Shown here: positions 10,101 to 18,144 of the stretch, piece by piece
Layout of the letters: each line of letters opens with the position of its first letter
Numbering within the stretch: position 1 is the stretch's first letter
Source of the DNA: Flavobacterium sp. HTF
GTDB taxonomy: Bacteria; Bacteroidota; Bacteroidia; Flavobacteriales; Flavobacteriaceae
Assembly: GCF_003105115.1 (NCBI RefSeq)
Contig: NZ_QETH01000003.1
Coordinates: forward strand, 56,629 to 120,628
Length of the DNA: 64,000 nucleotides
Direction: 5' to 3'
Made by a program: the position numbers and the translations under genes
Notes under the pieces: generated by a model
What the model saw: the letters and a program-made list of their open reading frames with translations, nothing else
The model's database searches: none
What the model was told of the DNA's origin: nothing

Positions 10101-11087
10101 TCCGGACGGAACTGTCCAATTATAACTTGCACCTGCAATTGCATTTAATGTATAGGTTTTGCCTGTTTCGTTGTTGTAAACTTTTGCATCTCCGGTTACG
10201 CCATGTGTAAAACTTCCGTCATAAACACGAACATAATCGACCTGCAGTTTTGCCGGAAAGTCACCCGGAACCGGAGCAACCCCTGCGCCATTTACACTTG
10301 TGTATGGTGTTCCTGCGCTTCCTACTGCCAGATTCAGAATGATGTAAAACTGATTATCGTTAAAAGGCCATCCGCCATTTACGGTAGTATTTGGTGTTGC
10401 GGTATGAAATAAATTTCCGTCAATGAACCATTTAATGATGTTTGGTCCCCATTCTACAGCATATACGTGAAATTCTGTGGATAAATCTGTTGGTGAAGTG
10501 TAACTTCTTCCTGTATAGTGGTAACCTCCGCCATCATAGTGAATGGTCCCGTCTATATATTTAGGATTTCTGTGTTTGGCTTCCATGATGTCGATCTCAC
10601 CTGTGTAAGGCCAGTTTCCGACACCGTTTGCCGGAAGCATCCAGAATGCCGGCCAGGCGCCCTGCCCGTTAGAAAGTTTCATTCGGGCTTCTACTCTTCC
10701 ATACTTTAAAGAATATTTTCCGTCCGTAGTTAACTTTGCAGAGCTATAAGGCTGATCCGGGAATTGTGCGTTTGGCTGATATTTAGCCTCAATATTTAAG
10801 TAACTGTTAGTTCCTTCTTTGACGATTGTTGCCTGATTCGGATCGTAACGCTGTGCTTCTGCATTTCCAAATCCGCAAAGTGAAGGGCAACCGTTTCCGG
10901 AAATACTTTGCCATTTTGAAGCATCAATTGTAGTACCGTTAAATTCGTCTGCCCAAACAAGTGTATTACATTGCGAGTGCATTTTTAAGATCGGTGAAAG
11001 TGCTATCACGATAAGCATTATACACCTCTTCAAATAACGATAATTGCCTTCCGGTGGTCGGCCGGAAAAAAAGTCTTTTTGTTTCAT
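7119..11087 (-). CDS. Giant secreted GH16 laminarinase-like multidomain protein
   Basis: 1322 aa. The N-terminus (1-39) is a long signal region with a hydrophobic core at about 22-33. GH16 spans about 40-291 with E-I-D-I-M-E at 164-169, the pattern typical of laminarinases. A PKD/Ig-like domain follows (about 298-373), then three tandem copies of a module of about 160 aa (about 382-545, 553-718, 733-892), each ending in YYFDN. After these come a DUF1349-like concanavalin-type domain (about 905-1085), an F5/8 type C (CBM32) domain (about 1093-1223) and a T9SS sorting domain (1245-1322). It probably binds and cuts insoluble beta-1,3-glucan outside the cell. It is the first enzyme gene after the regulator at 11304. 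Confidence 0.87.
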   Translation of the reverse strand: MKQKDFFSGRPPEGNYRYLKRCIMLIVIALSPILKMHSQCNTLVWADEFNGTTIDASKWQSISGNGCPSLCGFGNAEAQRYDPNQATIVKEGTNSYLNIEAKYQPNAQFPDQPYSSAKLTTDGKYSLKYGRVEARMKLSNGQGAWPAFWMLPANGVGNWPYTGEIDIMEAKHRNPKYIDGTIHYDGGGYHYTGRSYTSPTDLSTEFHVYAVEWGPNIIKWFIDGNLFHTATPNTTVNGGWPFNDNQFYIILNLAVGSAGTPYTSVNGAGVAPVPGDFPAKLQVDYVRVYDGSFTHGVTGDAKVYNNETGKTYTLNAIAGASYNWTVPSGATITSGQGTNTITVNWGSTGGDVSAVATVSGCTTTTYKLAVTTEVPLPVEKIHDDFQSNRNVLYPLKTGVLTEAVANPSATGINTSASVGKYVRNSSELYDVLNIKNVTITNANDFVYGRKKLSFDIYTSAPVGTKISMQLENSLVTTATNYPSGRHSGFKAATTVQNKWETIEFEFEKIIDPNTSALSINNVVVLFESNSNSGATYYFDNLLTKAAPEKPIIATDVLQNYDGINKIIKGTTTGVYSVVANPGSNSVNASANVAKYVRNVTEQYDVLFFNTQSTIEDAGLLKNQTNKIMIDVYTSAPIGTVVSMNLENSATSLPANFPTGRNSNYVAITTKQNQWETLTFYYNSSPDLGTSNLAINQMVLLFNSGSYTSDTYYFDNIRIGTTKLPDTYTPGVVYEDYQTIHNITFRDANGTYTANAANPNASGINTSSNVGKYVRKSTELYDNFSFNSTINNIGDFKSGTKKFAMDVYTSAPVGSVISWQAESSASIPSNYPAGRHSIYQAVVKQSNAWHTLVFTYASAPDASTLDSEVNRFVFLLEPGTNSGNTYYFDNIRSVNLVSTENPTNTLPSPWVSTDLGAVTPVGEATYSGGTFTVKGSGTDIWESSDQFQYVYQPITGDAEIIAKVNSLTNTNTYAKAGVMFRETLTPTSKHAMTTVTAAAGVEFLSRDAVSVPTIQQGATGTSPKWLRTVRSGNVFTSYTSDNGTTWTQVGTARTISMANTIYVGMAVTSHNNGTLTTGVFSDVLVRNITANPNVNLALSKTAAASTEENPTLSASKATDGDGTVSRWASSFANATEWIYVDLGSNYNLNRVVLKWEAAFATQYKVQLSTDNVFTENETINTQTASDGGTDDLAVSGSGRYLRILCTTKALAPYGYSLYEIEAYGSASSAKTALAAKEVTQEEELTDVTIYPNPTTDYIQLSVSGELANKEVTIYDLSGNPVLKSKINTSANESILDVSRLPKGIYILNFKSDTKNVSKKLIKK

Positions 11088-11303
11088 TTTTTTAGTTTTT
11101 TGTTAGTAAAGCTTATTAGTTAAAAAACAGCTGATTTGTAAAAATCAGACTATTATTTTTTGCTAATAATGGACAATATTAAGAAATAAACTACGCAAAA
11201 AGCCAATTTAGGGATACGGTTTGACTACGGTACAGGCAAAAAAAATGTAGTAAATAGGCGTCAAAGCCCGTAAATACACCTAAGATTATACTTAATAATA
11301 AAC

Positions 11304-14189
11304 TTAGAAATTCAGGATGAATTCGGTAATATTTGCATCAGAAGGCAGCTGCAGTTTTTTTCGGATACGGTATCGGGTATCTTCAACGCCTCTTACAGAA
11401 ATTCCCAAAAGCGGGGCAATTTCTTTTGTATTGAAATTCATTCGCAGATACGCACATAAACGCATATCGCGCGGAGTCAATTCCGGGAATCTGTTTTTTA
11501 ATCGTTGCATGAAATTATCATGAAGCTGATTGAAAATTTCCTCAAACTCATTCCAATGCTGATCACCTTGCAGTTCGTGATCAATAATCCGGTTTATTTT
11601 GGTCAGCAGACTCAAATCGTTGTCCTTTTTAATCTGAGTAATTAATTCTTTTATAGAAAGCAGAATTTCATTTAAATGAATCAGATTGACCGTATTCGAA
11701 GCTACTTTAGCATTTTTAAGATTAATCGTTGCTTCTAGATTTTCTTTTTCCAGCAGCAATTTCTGTTCATTAAATTCTGCACGTGTAAATAAAAGTTGCT
11801 TTTCCTGATTGATAATAAGCTGTGCACGTTTGCGCTCAGCGAGATTTTTTTGATATCGGATAATGGTATAAATCAAAATGCCAAAAAGTACAAAATACAA
11901 TATATAAGCCCAGCTTGTTCTGTACCAGGGCGGTAAAATCTCAAATTTAAAAACGGCTTCTTCACTTACAACATCGTAAATGTTTTTTGCCCTTACGTGA
12001 AAAATATATTCGTTTTCAGGAAGGTTGGTGTATTCTTTTTCCGTCTGAAGGCTCAAATCTGACCATTTTGGTTCAAATCCTTCAAGCCAGTATTCATATT
12101 TAGTGGCATCCCCTTCATCATAAAATAATGAGGCAAATGAAAAATGCAAAGCATTGTGCGAATAAGGCAAAACCTGACAAGGGTTTTCTGCTGATGAATC
12201 TGACGGCAGTACATCATATCTGCTGGAAAATAATAAACTATCTTTTGGAAAGATTGATTTTACCTCAGAAATAACCGCTTTATATTTGGAGTTATACGTT
12301 TTCCCTTTTGTGCTGTTGTAATGAATTAACCCGTCTTGGGTTCCAAAAAGCACATCTCCGTCAGCCGTTGTCTGAATGTTTTCAAAACCCGGAACATATA
12401 AATACATTAATTTTCTAAAAGGCAATTCTACTTTATCAAAACCTTTTCCTTTTCGGCTTAGTTTACCCGTATTTTCTCCGGATACATACCAAATATTGTT
12501 CTGATTATCAGCTTTCAGCAAACGAATATGATTGTTTATCCCGAGCGCTTTTTTGAAAACAGCATTCGGAGCCATTTTCTTTGAAATTTTATCCTGTTCA
12601 TAAACACCTTTTGTTGTCCCAAAAAGTATCTGATTGTTTATTTTGAAAGTATTTAAAAACAAACTGGAAGGAAAACCATCTTTCTGATTGAAAAACTGAA
12701 CATTAGAAACGGCATCAAATGTTTTGTTGAACTTTATTTTATAAATTCCTTTGTAACCGTGTGCAATCCAAATGTCGTCATTATTGGTTACAATAATTCT
12801 GCTGCTTTCCTCAAAGCCTTTTATTTTGTTCTGATAAACCCACGAACCATTGATTTTCTTTAGTAAATACAATCCTGTATAACCTCCAACGAGTAATAAA
12901 TCGGGATGATTCGGAATAATAACGCCTTGCCAGGCACCATCAGTTTTTGCAATTAATTTAGCCGAAGTGCCATTTATTTCAAAAATTCCGTTTTTTTCAA
13001 AAGCTAAAATCGAATTTCCAAAAACACCAATATTCCAGACATTTTCAGACATTCCGTTGATATATTTGAAATGTGCATTTTCTCTTTTTCCATTTTTATA
13101 CGCTTCCCAATCCATCCAGAATAAACCATTATCGGTTGCGATATACAATTTGTTCTGGTAAATCTGACTGCAGTATATTTTGGTTTCAGAATTTGAAGTA
13201 TCCAAAATTCTCGACAAAGGCGAAGAAATCTGAATTAACGAAATACCTTCTTTCATGGTTACCCATAAATTGCCTTCTTTATCTGTTTTCAGGTTCGTGA
13301 CATAGTCGTTTTGCAATCCCATTTGTTTGTCAATATGCTGAATTAGTTTCCCGGCACTATCCAGAACTACCAATCCGCTCTGACGCGTTCCAATTCCAAA
13401 ATAGCCATCAGAAAGTAAAATCCCTGTTGAGATCTGATTTTGCTTCAGTATATAATCGGCTTCGGTAATCAATGGTTTTAACTGATTATCCTTATAAATG
13501 AAAAGTCCGTTTTTTTGAGTAAGTAACAGCAGACCTTTTTTGGTTGCTAAAATTTTTCTGATTTTCAATCCAATAAATTCTTCGCTATTGGGTAATGGAA
13601 CTAAAACATTGCCTTTCAGTTTCAGCAAACCTTTAACATTATCACAAACATAAACACCATCAGCAACTTCAAAGAAATCATCAAATTTACCGTGAGATTG
13701 TATTATCTTGATTTTGTTATTTTTATAAATAAATATTCCGCCATAAGAGAGATAAATCACCTCATCACCCCGAATAACAGTATGGAAAACATCTCCAAAA
13801 TTCCTGGCAGATTCCGGAAGTAACTTGACTAAAGAAGTATATTTATACTGCCCGTTTGGCAACTGCACAACATAACCAAAATCACCCTGTGCGCCAACAT
13901 ACATTTTGTCTTTTTTATCGATCGCGAGAGAACGAACCATGCTTTTGTTATCGGGCTGTGTAACGATATGCCATCGAACGCCGTCAAACTGCATGATTCC
14001 GAAATGATTGGCAAAAAACATCATGCCTTTTGAATCCTGCAGAACATCCCAATTTTCTGAAGCAGCTTTGTAATTTTTAGGGCTGTAATTGGTGATGAAA
14101 GGAACTCCAATTTTTTTAATCTGAGCATTAAAAAGTTGAGGCAAATAAAATATCGATAAAACTAAAAGTCTGCTTATATATTTCGTCAT
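11304..14189 (-). CDS. Membrane-spanning propeller/Y_Y_Y sensor with LuxR-type HTH, no kinase
   Basis: 961 aa. Signal peptide about 1-22. A long region of about 730 residues holds two-component-regulator-type propeller repeats, followed by a Y_Y_Y (triple tyrosine) domain. One transmembrane helix at about 757-779 leads to a cytoplasmic coiled-coil rich in K/E/Q (about 780-860) and a C-terminal LuxR-type helix-turn-helix at about 903-950 (LTPRDMRLCAYL...TKEIAPLLGIS). There is no HisKA, HATPase or receiver domain, so signal must pass from the periplasm straight to DNA. It lies upstream of and in the same direction as the secreted glucanases and is the likely activator of that cluster. A 216-bp gap separates it from the GH16 gene. 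Confidence 0.85.
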   Translation of the reverse strand: MTKYISRLLVLSIFYLPQLFNAQIKKIGVPFITNYSPKNYKAASENWDVLQDSKGMMFFANHFGIMQFDGVRWHIVTQPDNKSMVRSLAIDKKDKMYVGAQGDFGYVVQLPNGQYKYTSLVKLLPESARNFGDVFHTVIRGDEVIYLSYGGIFIYKNNKIKIIQSHGKFDDFFEVADGVYVCDNVKGLLKLKGNVLVPLPNSEEFIGLKIRKILATKKGLLLLTQKNGLFIYKDNQLKPLITEADYILKQNQISTGILLSDGYFGIGTRQSGLVVLDSAGKLIQHIDKQMGLQNDYVTNLKTDKEGNLWVTMKEGISLIQISSPLSRILDTSNSETKIYCSQIYQNKLYIATDNGLFWMDWEAYKNGKRENAHFKYINGMSENVWNIGVFGNSILAFEKNGIFEINGTSAKLIAKTDGAWQGVIIPNHPDLLLVGGYTGLYLLKKINGSWVYQNKIKGFEESSRIIVTNNDDIWIAHGYKGIYKIKFNKTFDAVSNVQFFNQKDGFPSSLFLNTFKINNQILFGTTKGVYEQDKISKKMAPNAVFKKALGINNHIRLLKADNQNNIWYVSGENTGKLSRKGKGFDKVELPFRKLMYLYVPGFENIQTTADGDVLFGTQDGLIHYNSTKGKTYNSKYKAVISEVKSIFPKDSLLFSSRYDVLPSDSSAENPCQVLPYSHNALHFSFASLFYDEGDATKYEYWLEGFEPKWSDLSLQTEKEYTNLPENEYIFHVRAKNIYDVVSEEAVFKFEILPPWYRTSWAYILYFVLFGILIYTIIRYQKNLAERKRAQLIINQEKQLLFTRAEFNEQKLLLEKENLEATINLKNAKVASNTVNLIHLNEILLSIKELITQIKKDNDLSLLTKINRIIDHELQGDQHWNEFEEIFNQLHDNFMQRLKNRFPELTPRDMRLCAYLRMNFNTKEIAPLLGISVRGVEDTRYRIRKKLQLPSDANITEFILNF

Positions 14190-14584
14190 GTCATTTCGGT
14201 CTGTAGGTTATTTCATCGTGAATTTTTAAAAATCACAATCTTAAAAATGCTTCTTTGGGAAAAGCTATTCTTAAGTAAAAGACCTTTTTTAGTCACGTGT
14301 CATTAACAATTCAGCATTAATACACGAGTAAAAAAAAGAATGTCCTATTTCAAATATATAAAAATTTATTTTAATGCAACAAATTACATTAAACAATAAA
14401 TATTTTGCAATGAGATTTTTGTAAAGGGTAAAAGGTTAAGTGTTAGAGGTTATGCGTTAGAACCTGAAACTTGAAACCTGAAACTTGAAACCTGAAACTT
14501 GAAACCTGAAACTTGAAACCTGAAACTTGAAACCTGAAACCTGAAACCTGAAACTTGAAACCTGAAACCTGAAAACCTGAAACT
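14190..14584. other. 395-bp intergenic region with a heptamer repeat
   Basis: The right part, about 14190-14460, is very A/T-rich and should hold the promoter of the minus-strand regulator; no clear TAnnTTTG element could be fixed there. The left part, 14464-14583, is a tandem heptamer array, listed separately. No gene was seen. Confidence 0.6.
14464..14583. repeat. Tandem heptamer repeat, 17 units
   Basis: Seventeen head-to-tail units of YTGAAAC run without spacers. The first base of the unit mostly alternates C and T, so much of the array is a 14-bp higher-order unit; unit 16 has one extra A. The array begins right after the 3' end of the HAD gene (stop at 14585). It is likely a slippage-prone minisatellite whose copy number may vary between strains. 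Confidence 0.95.
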
Positions 14585-15220
14585 CTAAAAAAGCAAACCA
14601 CTCAACTCCTTATAAGTATTAAAAAGTATTGCTCCTTCTTTTTCTAAATCTTCAGCATTATAATCATTGGCAAAACCATACACCTTAAAACCTCCTTTTG
14701 TTCCTGCCATTACTCCGGCGCGGCTATCTTCTACCACAATACAATCTTTTACTTCAAAATCCATTTCTTTGGCGGCATGCAGAAAAAGTTCCGGATCGGG
14801 TTTCCAGCTGTTAATTTCATAAGAGCTAAATATTCTGCCTTCAAATTTATCGAGTAAACCCACCGCTTCAAGATTTAAACGGATTTTATCAACCGGTCCG
14901 CTGGAAACCACACAATACGGGATTTCTAATTTTTCTATAAATTCAAAAACGCCTTCAATTGGGGTTACTTTTGTTTTAAAAGCTTCAAAACTTCTGCTGC
15001 GATATTCATTTTCAAAATCCTCCGGAAGTTTTTTGGCAATTGTTTCTTCTATATGTCTAAAACAGTCTTTTAAATTCCTGCCGTTAAAATTGCGATAAGC
15101 AGCTTCTATATTCATTTCAAAACCATGCTCAGCAGCCATTTCAAGCAATATGCCGTTTCCAATTTTCTCTGTATCTACTAAAACTCCGTCACAATCGAAA
15201 ATAATACATTTCGTATTCAT
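14585..15220 (-). CDS. HAD-superfamily phosphatase, beta-phosphoglucomutase-like subfamily
   Basis: 211 aa, normal length for the subfamily. Motif I is D9-C-D11-G-V-L-V-D-T, with D9 the nucleophile. An alpha-helical cap lies at about 18-85, motif II is VVSSG at about 103-107, motif III is the Lys in WKPDP, and motif IV is VVEDSRAG at about 162-169. These predict a soluble, Mg-dependent sugar-phosphate phosphatase or phosphoglucomutase; the substrate is not readable from sequence. It stands alone on the minus strand, next to the repeat array and divergent from the DUF4861 gene, so no operon context narrows its role. Confidence 0.85.
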   Translation of the reverse strand: MNTKCIIFDCDGVLVDTEKIGNGILLEMAAEHGFEMNIEAAYRNFNGRNLKDCFRHIEETIAKKLPEDFENEYRSRSFEAFKTKVTPIEGVFEFIEKLEIPYCVVSSGPVDKIRLNLEAVGLLDKFEGRIFSSYEINSWKPDPELFLHAAKEMDFEVKDCIVVEDSRAGVMAGTKGGFKVYGFANDYNAEDLEKEGAILFNTYKELSGLLF

Positions 15221-15535
15221 ACTTATTCTTTTACTTTTTTATAAAATGAGAATTAAATCCCGGGGAATGTAAATTACGAAAAATATTCTGTTTAGCTCAA
15301 ATTTCTTATCCTGCAAGGTTTTGAAAAACTTATAGATTTAAAAGAAGTTAAAATAAAATACCTACAAGGTTTTGAAAACCTTGCAGGTAGTGAACAGAAG
15401 TTTTATTTTATCATAACAATTTCACTACTAACAAGTTGTACATATTTACACCTATTATGTACTCTTAATTAGCTTTTGATTTGTACTTTTATGTGAAGTC
15501 AAAGCATAATTAATGAAAATTAAAACATCCGAATT
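15221..15535. other. 315-bp divergent intergenic region with palindromic repeats
   Basis: It holds a half-copy (15310-15329) and a full copy (15361-15387) of a short palindrome. The rest is A/T-rich and should carry promoters for the HAD gene (minus) and the DUF4861 gene (plus). I could not fix either promoter; the best plus-strand -7-like octamer, at 15484-15491, lacks a good upstream partner. Confidence 0.55.
15310..15387. repeat. Short palindromic intergenic repeat, one full and one half copy
   Basis: 15361-15387 is a 27-bp palindrome with 13-bp arms (one mismatch) built on CCTGCAAGGTTTT. One arm recurs at 15310-15322, with the match running on to 15329. It resembles the dispersed palindromes common between genes of Flavobacterium. 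Confidence 0.7.
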
Positions 15536-16705
15536 TTGAAAAAACATCTTTTATTAACCGTAATTCTGGCTGGTAATTTTGCCATATACTCTCAGAACAA
15601 AATTGTTACCATTACCAATTCACTCTCTGTAGAGCGGGAATTTGAAACAATTGAACTTACTAAAAAAATACTCGGTTTGCCCTCTTCTGCAAAATTGGAA
15701 AATTATGCTGTTAAGGAAACGGCTTCGGGTTTCGTTTTAGAAAGCCAGGCTGTTGATAATGACGGGGACGGTGTAATGGATGTTTTATTATTTCAGCCCA
15801 AAATAAATGCAGCCTCTCAAAAAGAATTTTCAATTATTCCTTCTGATGCTTCATCGGAGTCAAAAAATATAAATTGCTATTCCAGATTTGTTCCGGAGCG
15901 CACCGACGATTATGCCTGGGAAAATAATAAGGTAGCGTTTAGGACTTACGGTCCTGTTGCCCAAAAAATGGTAGAAGATAATATTCCGGGCGGAACTCTG
16001 ACAAGCGGAATTGATGCCTGGCTCAAAAGAGTTGATTATCCGATTATCAATAAATGGTATGAAAAAGCCACTAACGGAACCGGAACGTATCATAAGGATA
16101 CTGGCGAAGGTCTGGATAATTTTCACGTAGGTGACAGCCGCGGAATTGGCGGAATTGCAGTAAACGTTGACGGAAAATACTATTTTTCAAAAAACTTTAT
16201 CAGCTGGAAAACCATTACCACAGGGCCTATCAGAACAAGTTTTATCCTGACGTATGCAGATTGGGATGCCAAAGGCAATAAAATTACAGAATCTAAACTC
16301 ATCAGTCTTGATTACGGAAGTTACCTTTCGCGCTTTGAAATTGCAATTACGGGTACTAAAAATATTGCAGCCGGAATAACGCTTCATGACAAAAAAGGGA
16401 CGATTGGAACAAATCTTAAAGAAGGCTGGTTAAGCCATTGGGAACCTATTGATGATTCTGAAATCGGAACCGGTTTGGTTGCCCCGAAAGGAACTCTAAC
16501 TAGTTTTGATAATCATGTTACGGATGAAAAAGATTTAAGTAACCTCTATGGAAATTTAAAAGTAAAACATAATAAAGCGATTTATTATGTTGGTTTTGGA
16601 TGGAAAAAAGGAAGTCCGTTCCAAACCCAAAAAGAATGGGAAGTTTATTTAAGTTCTTTTGCCCAAAAAATAAATAATCCGTTGATTGTTAAGGTAAAGA
16701 AATAA
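15536..16705 (+). CDS. Secreted DUF4861 protein, polysaccharide-utilisation accessory enzyme
   Basis: 389 aa. The frame has no upstream ATG before an in-frame stop at 15521, and translation from TTG at 15536 gives a perfect signal peptide (MKKHLLL...AIYSQ, about 1-20), so TTG is taken as the start. The body matches my memory of DUF4861, a family found in uronic-acid and pectin utilisation loci of Bacteroidota, with unproven catalytic role. Conserved-looking stretches are DYAWENNKVAFRTYGP (about 122-137) and HVGDSRGIGG (about 197-206). It should be periplasmic or secreted. It lies beside the LacI-controlled glucuronate operon but on the far side of the regulator, and may belong to the same regulon. 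Confidence 0.75.
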   Translation: MKKHLLLTVILAGNFAIYSQNKIVTITNSLSVEREFETIELTKKILGLPSSAKLENYAVKETASGFVLESQAVDNDGDGVMDVLLFQPKINAASQKEFSIIPSDASSESKNINCYSRFVPERTDDYAWENNKVAFRTYGPVAQKMVEDNIPGGTLTSGIDAWLKRVDYPIINKWYEKATNGTGTYHKDTGEGLDNFHVGDSRGIGGIAVNVDGKYYFSKNFISWKTITTGPIRTSFILTYADWDAKGNKITESKLISLDYGSYLSRFEIAITGTKNIAAGITLHDKKGTIGTNLKEGWLSHWEPIDDSEIGTGLVAPKGTLTSFDNHVTDEKDLSNLYGNLKVKHNKAIYYVGFGWKKGSPFQTQKEWEVYLSSFAQKINNPLIVKVKK

Positions 16706-16783
16706 TTCTGAGGAATCACATATTTTCATATTCACAGTTCGTATTTTGTTAGTGAGATTACTTCTTTCCTTGCCATATTTCAG

Positions 16784-16869
16784 CATAGCCCAAGGTTTCA
16801 ACCTTGGAAGACGTTGTGGCAATATATCGTTAATTTCATATGTACCAAAGGTTGAAACCTTGGGCTATG
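16784..16869. repeat. Inverted repeat with perfect 22-bp arms
   Basis: Arms at 16784-16805 and 16848-16869 are perfect reverse complements (CATAGCCCAAGGTTTCAACC...) around a 42-nt loop. It lies between the convergent DUF4861 and LacI genes, so it could act as a bidirectional stem. No strong T-run follows, so it looks like a dispersed REP/MITE-like element rather than a simple terminator. Confidence 0.8.
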
Positions 16870-16930
16870 GTAAATATTGAAGATTATTTTTACGAAATCT
16901 CTAGTGAGATGCTTCTTTGCTTACAATAAC

Positions 16931-18016
16931 TTATTTTCCTGCCGGAAAATAATTTTCCTTCAAAATAATTTCCAAAGGAATATAATGCGTGCTTTCTACC
17001 GTTTCCTGTAACACCAGTTTTTTATATAAATAATTGATTCCCATATACCCCTGCTCTTCGGGTCTTTGGTTGATTAAGAAATCGATGATTCCTTTATTGA
17101 GGTATTCTATATTTTCTTTTAACAAATCGTAGCCAATAATTCTAACGCCTTTTATATTGTTTTTTTCTAAAAATCCCGCCACGATATAGGCTCTGGAATT
17201 AGGAACAAAAATGCTGTTTATTCCCGAAAACGTATCCATATGTAGCTGATCAATTCCCGAATCTTTTATGGTTACTTCAGAAAACTTAAAGTTGGTCAGC
17301 TCATCGTGATCTTTAAAAAAAGAATAAAATCCGTCGATTCGTTGCAGATAGACAGAAGTACTTTCTATTTCCCTTGCTATTTTAAAAATCAAAACCTGTC
17401 TTTCATTTTTAACCGCAAAACTAATCAGCCTTCCGGCCAGATAACCACTCTGAAAAGCATCCTGTCCAACATAAGCATGTTCCTGACTGATTTTGATATT
17501 GGAGTCTATCATCACTACCGGAATATTTTTTTTTTCATATTCATTTAAGAACCGGACCGATTCTTCATAAAATATTGGGGCAAATAGCAAACCGTCGCAT
17601 TCATAATCCAAAACTTTTTCGACTGATTCTTTAAAAGACGTTGTATTAAAATCGTAGAAAAAATAATCCAGTACAACTCCAAATTTTCCAAACTCCAAAG
17701 CAGCTCTTTCAATTCCGGTGATCTGGCTTTTCCAGTATTCCAGATTTTCATACTTAGGCAAAAAGACAGCAAAACGAAACTTTTTGTTTAGCGCCAGATT
17801 GCTTGCCAGAATATTTCGTTTGTAACCGTATTTTTCAATGATGGCATTTACTTTATCTACATTTTCCTGCGCAACCTGTCCCCGATTATGAATTATCCGG
17901 TCAACAGTTCCAGGTGAAACATTGGCTAATTCTGCTATTTTTTTTATCGTTATGATATACTTTGTCTTTAAGTTAAAATGATTCCGTAAACGTGTAAAAT
18001 TAATTTTTTTTGTCAA
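16931..18016 (-). CDS. LacI-family regulator of the glucuronate operon
   Basis: 361 aa from TTG at 18016; there is no ATG or GTG in any nearby position upstream of the helix-turn-helix, so the start is the weakest point of this model. The HTH lies at about 23-48 (TIKKIAELANVSPGTVDRII); the usual TVSR of LacI proteins is TVDR here, which may change operator contacts. The linker and periplasmic-binding-protein-type effector domain follow at about 65-355. It is divergent from the YhcH/eda/SDR/uxuA operon and very probably represses it, with a uronate intermediate such as KDG as inducer (inference). A palindrome in the gap is a fitting operator. Confidence 0.85.
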   Translation of the reverse strand: MTKKINFTRLRNHFNLKTKYIITIKKIAELANVSPGTVDRIIHNRGQVAQENVDKVNAIIEKYGYKRNILASNLALNKKFRFAVFLPKYENLEYWKSQITGIERAALEFGKFGVVLDYFFYDFNTTSFKESVEKVLDYECDGLLFAPIFYEESVRFLNEYEKKNIPVVMIDSNIKISQEHAYVGQDAFQSGYLAGRLISFAVKNERQVLIFKIAREIESTSVYLQRIDGFYSFFKDHDELTNFKFSEVTIKDSGIDQLHMDTFSGINSIFVPNSRAYIVAGFLEKNNIKGVRIIGYDLLKENIEYLNKGIIDFLINQRPEEQGYMGINYLYKKLVLQETVESTHYIPLEIILKENYFPAGK

Positions 18017-18022
18017 AGATAA

Positions 18023-18053
18023 ATTGTTTTAGTTAACTTTTTCTATACATTTG
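18023..18053 (+). promoter_or_regulatory. Probable sigma-ABfr-type promoter of the glucuronate operon
   Basis: A -7 element TACATTTG (18046-18053) fits the Bacteroidota consensus TAnnTTTG exactly. A -33 element ATTG (18023-18026, consensus TTTG) is 19 bp upstream, the preferred spacing. Transcription would start near 18059-18061, about 85 nt before the first gene and just before the operator-like palindrome. Confidence 0.6.
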
Positions 18054-18061
18054 TAAAAATC

Positions 18062-18075
18062 CGTGTGCGTACACG
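18062..18075. promoter_or_regulatory. Candidate LacI-family operator
   Basis: A 14-bp palindrome, CGTGTGCGTACACG, centred on CpG with 6 of 7 base pairs matching: the size and central CG expected of LacI-family operators. It sits at about +1 to +15 of the predicted transcript, where a bound repressor would block initiation. The regulator gene is immediately divergent. Confidence 0.6.
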
Positions 18076-18144
18076 AAAAAAAACACAAAAGCTGTTTTGA
18101 GGAGATAAAAACACTTAAACACAACATAATCAACACACTGTAAA

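Noticed and set aside
11304..14189. Regulator as a full hybrid two-component system
   Set aside because: No HisKA, HATPase or receiver motif between the membrane helix and the HTH.
14464..14583. Regular repeats that might be read as a CRISPR array
   Set aside because: The unit is 7 bp without spacers and there are no cas genes; it is a simple tandem repeat.
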